Assembly: GCF_013409045.1 (NCBI RefSeq)
Contig: NZ_JACCBT010000001.1
Location: 4,712,001 to 4,776,000, forward strand
DNA length: 64,000 nucleotides
Direction of reading: 5' to 3'
Origin: Actinomadura citrea
GTDB taxonomy: Bacteria; Actinomycetota; Actinomycetes; Streptosporangiales; Streptosporangiaceae
Positions within the stretch are counted from its first letter, which is position 1; every line of letters begins with the position of its first letter. This document shows positions 61,446 to 64,000 of the stretch, one piece after another. The notes below the pieces were generated by a model, which saw nothing but the letters and a program-made list of their open reading frames with translations, made no database searches and was not told the DNA's origin. The translations under genes and the position numbers were made by a program.

Positions 61446-62060
61446 GTGGGGGAACACTACTTCGCGGAGCGGCCGGGCGCCGCCAGCCGCCGCCGCACCG
61501 TCGACCTCGTCCTGCCGGACCTGCACCTGCGGCTCGACACCGACAGCGGCATGTTCTCCCCCGACCGCATCGACCCCGGCACCCGCGTGCTGCTGGAGAC
61601 CGTCCCCGCCCCACCGGCGACCGGTGACCTGCTCGATCTCGGCTGCGGATACGGCCCCATCGCCATCACCATGGGCAAGCGCTCGCCCCAGGCGAGGGTT
61701 TTGGGAGTTGATGTGAATCAGCGAGCCATAACTCTCGCTGAGAGCAATGCTAAGGCCGCCGACCTTGACAATGTAAGGTTCAGTCTGGTGGACGAGGCCG
61801 ACGCCGAGCTGCGGTTCGCGGCGATCTGGTCCAACCCCCCGATCCGCATCGGCAAGGCCGCCCTGCACGACCTCCTCCTCGCCTGGCTCCCCCGCCTGGC
61901 CCCAGGCGGCCTCGCCCACCTCGTCGTCCAGAAGCACCTCGGCTCCGACTCCCTCCAGAGGTGGCTCGCGGCCCAGGGCTTCCCCACCGAACGGATCGCC
62001 TCCCGATCCGCCTACCGCGTCCTGCGCGTCGCACCCCGCACGGAAGGCCACACCCGATGA
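61446..62060 (+). CDS. Class I SAM-dependent methyltransferase, RsmC-like
   Basis: 204 aa. Motif I DLGCGYGP (64-71), GVDVNQRA, and the amino-methyl motif SNPPI (129-133) are those of 16S rRNA guanine-N2 methyltransferases of the RsmC/RlmG type, without the extra N-terminal domain. A TACGGT -10 box at 61432-61437 suggests a leaderless message from the GTG at 61446. Codons 84-113 are abruptly AT-rich (50% GC) while the protein stays normal. The next gene overlaps by ATGA. Confidence 0.88.
   Translation: MGEHYFAERPGAASRRRTVDLVLPDLHLRLDTDSGMFSPDRIDPGTRVLLETVPAPPATGDLLDLGCGYGPIAITMGKRSPQARVLGVDVNQRAITLAESNAKAADLDNVRFSLVDEADAELRFAAIWSNPPIRIGKAALHDLLLAWLPRLAPGGLAHLVVQKHLGSDSLQRWLAAQGFPTERIASRSAYRVLRVAPRTEGHTR
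61695..61784 (+). other. Low-GC, rare-codon patch with stem-loop inside the methyltransferase gene
   Basis: In 90 bases (codons 84-113) GC drops to 45/90 by hand count, with AGG, ATA, GTA, CGA, CTT, AAT and GTT codons otherwise rare here, then returns at once to normal. CAGCGAG and CTCGCTG (61719-61725, 61734-61740) form a perfect 7-bp stem with an 8-base loop. The encoded residues fit the methyltransferase fold, so the gene is not broken. The source is unknown. Confidence 0.75.
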
Positions 62061-62608
62061 GCACCCCCGACCCCGCGCAGGGACGCCGCCAGCTGCGCCC
62101 CACCGACGTCAAGCGCCTCAACCGCGACTGGCGCCGCCGCACCGGCGCCCGCCTCGACCTGCTCGTCGAATCGGTCACCCAGCCGTTCAACATGGGCTCG
62201 ATCATCCGCAGCGCCGCCGTGTTCGGCGTCGAGCACCTCTGGCTCGCCGGCAACGCCACGCCCCCCACCCACCGCAACGTGGCCAAGACCGCCCTCGGCA
62301 CCGACCGCCTCGTCTCCTGGGAGCACGCCGGCACCGCCGCCGAGGCCGCCGCCGCCGTCCGCAAGGAGGGCCTGCGCCTGGTCGCGGTGGAGCTGACCGC
62401 CGACGCCGTGCCCCTGCACGAGGCACCCCTCGACGGGGACGTCTGCCTCGCCATCGGCAGCGAGGACCACGGCTGCTCCCCCGCCCTCCTGACCGCCGCC
62501 GACGCCGTCACCTACATCCCCCAGATCGGACGCGTCGGCTCCCTCAACGTCGCCGTCGCCACCGCCATCGCCCTCGCCGAAGCCCGCCGCCGCGAGTGGA
62601 GCACATGA
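62057..62608 (+). CDS. TrmH/SpoU family RNA 2-O-methyltransferase
   Basis: 183 aa SPOUT enzyme. Motif 1 QPFNMGSIIRSAAVFG, motif 2 LAIGSEDHGCS and motif 3 IPQIGRVGSLNVAVATAIALAEARRR form the trefoil-knot SAM site. Substrate (tRNA or rRNA) not determined. The ATG overlaps the RsmC-like stop, so two RNA-modifying enzymes are cotranslated. Confidence 0.93.
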   Translation: MSTPDPAQGRRQLRPTDVKRLNRDWRRRTGARLDLLVESVTQPFNMGSIIRSAAVFGVEHLWLAGNATPPTHRNVAKTALGTDRLVSWEHAGTAAEAAAAVRKEGLRLVAVELTADAVPLHEAPLDGDVCLAIGSEDHGCSPALLTAADAVTYIPQIGRVGSLNVAVATAIALAEARRREWST

Positions 62609-62892
62609 CCCGAGCACGTTCGGAGCACACGCCGCACCGCCCCTGATGCATCGCCGAAGCGTCCCGTCATCATGAACGAGCGATTGATTCGCCGGCGAAC
62701 GGCCACGTCGGGCGGGCGGCGGCGCTGTTCCACTCGTCGGCCGATCGTGCGGCGGCCCGCGCGGGACCAGGCACGGATGGCGCACCTGCCCGCGAAGCGG
62801 CGACGGCGCGGTCCGCGGTGGCCGCGAGGTAGCGCACGGGGCAACCGGCCGGGGATTTCGCACCGGGCGAGCGTGCCCGTTACGATCAGGCC

Positions 62893-62916
62893 ATGCAGTT
62901 CCTCCTCTACGGGTAG
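62893..62916 (+). CDS. Candidate 7-codon leader peptide upstream of the MFS gene
   Basis: ATG CAG TTC CTC CTC TAC GGG TAG encodes MQFLLYG and stops at 62916, where the following hairpin begins. No strong Shine-Dalgarno is visible, but CAGG lies 4-5 bases upstream. Short hydrophobic leaders of this kind are used for drug-induced ribosome stalling before resistance genes. Confidence 0.4.
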   Translation: MQFLLYG

Positions 62917-62956
62917 ACGCCCCACCGCCGCCGGTCCGGTGGCGGTCTCCGGCGTC
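62916..62956 (+). promoter_or_regulatory. Attenuator-like hairpin after the leader ORF
   Basis: The outer stem GACGCC (62916-62921) pairs with GGCGTC (62951-62956), and the inner stem ACCGCC (62924-62929) pairs with GGCGGT (62941-62946). The outer arm overlaps the leader stop codon, so a stalled ribosome would prevent its formation. It ends 17 bases before the GAGGA site of the MFS gene. Confidence 0.45.
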
Positions 62957-62985
62957 CCTGCAACCCCCTTCCGAGGAACCGCTCA

Positions 62986-64000
62986 GTGTCATCCTCCTAC
63001 GCAGCCGTGCTGCGCACGCCCCACGCCTCCCGCACCTTCGCCTTCGCGTTCCTGGGACGCCTTTCCTACGGGACCGTCTTCCTGTCCCTGACGCTGGCGC
63101 TCACGGCGTCCACGGGCTCCTACGCCCGCGCGGGCGGGCTGCTGGCCCTGCTCGGCCTCACCATCTCCGTCATGTCACCGGTCCGCGCGGCGCTCATCGA
63201 CCGGCACGGGCCGCGCCGCGCCCTGGTCCCCATGGCCGCCGCCTATGCCCTCGTCCTCGCCGCCTTCGCCGTGCTGACCTCACGGCCGGGAGCGCCCGTC
63301 CCACTGCTCACCGTCCTGGCCGTCGCCGCCGGAGTCACCGCGCCCCCGGTCGGCGTGGTCATGCGGACGCTGTGGAGCGCCCTCCTGCCGGACGGCCCGC
63401 TCCTGAGGCGCGCCTACAGCCTCGACACCGTGTCGGAGGAGCTGGTCTTCGTCACCGGCCCGCTCCTGGCGGGACTGCTCGCCGCCGTCGCCGCGCCGTC
63501 CCTCGGGGTCGCCCTCGGGGCCGTCCTCATCGCCGCCGGAACCGCCGGGATGGCGGCCTCCCCCGCGGCGGCTCCGCGGCCGGAGCCGCACCCCCGCACG
63601 ACCCGCGTGCGGTCGTTCCCGCTCGCACCGGCCATCGCGGCAGCGGCCACCGGTGCCGTCCTCGGGTCGACCGGCCTGCTGGCCGTCGCGTTCACCCAGC
63701 GGCACCACCAGCCCGCCGCCGTCGCCTGGGTGGAGGCCGCGCTCGCCGTCGGCAGTACCCTCGGCGGCCTCGCCTACGGCGCGCTGAGCCGCTCGGCACC
63801 CGGCCGGGCCCGGCTCGCCGTGCTCGCCTGCCCGCTCGGACTCGGCCTCGCCGCCGCGGGACTCGCCCCGTCCGTCGCGATCCTGGCCGCGGCGGTGTGC
63901 GCCGCCGGGCTGTTCGTCGGCCCGACGCTGACCACCGCCTACCTCCTCGCCGACGCCGACGCGCCGCCCGGCGCCCGGACCCGCGCCGTGGCCTGGGTCA
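62986..64000 (+). CDS. MFS transporter (partial, runs off the window)
   Basis: At least 338 residues with about nine to ten hydrophobic helices visible. It starts SSSYAAVLRTPHASRTFAFAFLGRLSYG and has the short loop DRHGPRRAL after helix 3, the MFS motif A position. The GTG at 62986 has GAGGA at 62973-62977. Drug exporters of this kind lacking clear sugar-transporter motifs are common near antibiotic-response elements, which fits the leader ORF upstream. The C-terminus is not seen. Confidence 0.88.
   Translation, partial: MSSSYAAVLRTPHASRTFAFAFLGRLSYGTVFLSLTLALTASTGSYARAGGLLALLGLTISVMSPVRAALIDRHGPRRALVPMAAAYALVLAAFAVLTSRPGAPVPLLTVLAVAAGVTAPPVGVVMRTLWSALLPDGPLLRRAYSLDTVSEELVFVTGPLLAGLLAAVAAPSLGVALGAVLIAAGTAGMAASPAAAPRPEPHPRTTRVRSFPLAPAIAAAATGAVLGSTGLLAVAFTQRHHQPAAVAWVEAALAVGSTLGGLAYGALSRSAPGRARLAVLACPLGLGLAAAGLAPSVAILAAAVCAAGLFVGPTLTTAYLLADADAPPGARTRAVAWV

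Larger units (their letters stand above)
62609..62985. other. Intergenic stretch before the MFS gene
   Basis: 377 bases. The first part (62640-62700) has an AT-rich island able to hold a promoter. No conserved protein was recognised on either strand. The last 95 bases hold a candidate leader ORF and hairpin. Confidence 0.7.

Noticed and set aside
62672..63091. 139-codon plus-strand frame before the MFS gene
   Set aside because: Arg/Pro-rich with no family pattern, no ribosome site, and it overlaps the start of the MFS gene in another frame.

Overview
The window is a very GC-rich chromosome segment (roughly 70-75% GC by eye, with G or C in nearly every third codon position). It uses many GTG and TTG starts, has frequent 4-base ATGA/GTGA overlaps, and carries families typical of actinomycetes: F420/PPOX-type flavoproteins, WYL and LysR regulators, a DrrAB exporter, and a Mo-oxidoreductase operon. 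It looks like a Streptosporangiales-type actinomycete such as Actinomadura; that assignment is inference. No transposase, prophage, CRISPR array or rRNA was seen.

Region by region. 0-8 kb: a partial HAD phosphatase, an acyl-CoA ligase with RidA, a TerD protein, and a divergent fatty-acyl locus (acyl-CoA oxidase-like protein, acyltransferase, KAS III). 8-10.8 kb: DoxX, LysR, SDR. 10.8-17 kb: a seven-gene, mostly translationally coupled minus-strand operon (sugar-nucleotide epimerase, two glycosyl/nucleotidyltransferase-like proteins, methyltransferase, membrane molybdopterin oxidoreductase, two membrane proteins). It appears to be a cell-surface or lipid-linked modification system with no function I recognise. 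17-26 kb: class V aminotransferase with LysR, an IclR remnant, a P450, NmrA with MarR, and a WYL regulator divergent from a short UvrA paralogue. 26-31.7 kb: PPOX-type flavoproteins and a divergent membrane/cupredoxin-like system. 31.7-35.7 kb: SDR, ABC-F protein with its TetR and a clear operator, a LOG-fold protein and a pterin dehydratase. 35.7-43.6 kb: two GT39 glycosyltransferases, a GT2-GtrA protein and a two-component system. 43.7-51.6 kb: an Ala-rich protein, RsgA with an upstream ORF, DrrAB with its TetR and duplicated operator, a degenerate RsbW-like protein, and tRNA-Arg and tRNA-Cys. 51.9-64 kb: aldehyde dehydrogenase with esterase, DUF885, LysE, a pseudokinase-like membrane protein, a MoxR/DUF58/VWA operon, two RNA methyltransferase-type genes and an MFS transporter with an apparent attenuator.

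Three themes recur. First, there are several drug-resistance-type modules, each with a local control element: UvrA paralogue/WYL, ABC-F/TetR, DrrAB/TetR and MFS/leader peptide. Second, there are envelope and lipid-linked sugar pathways (the 10.8-17 kb operon and the GT39 cluster). Third, there are uncharacterised membrane redox or metal proteins at 27.8-31.7 kb. The least explained DNA signals are a 50% GC, rare-codon patch with a stem-loop inside an otherwise ordinary methyltransferase gene (61695-61784) and a switch in GC skew near 53.5-55 kb that ignores coding strand.
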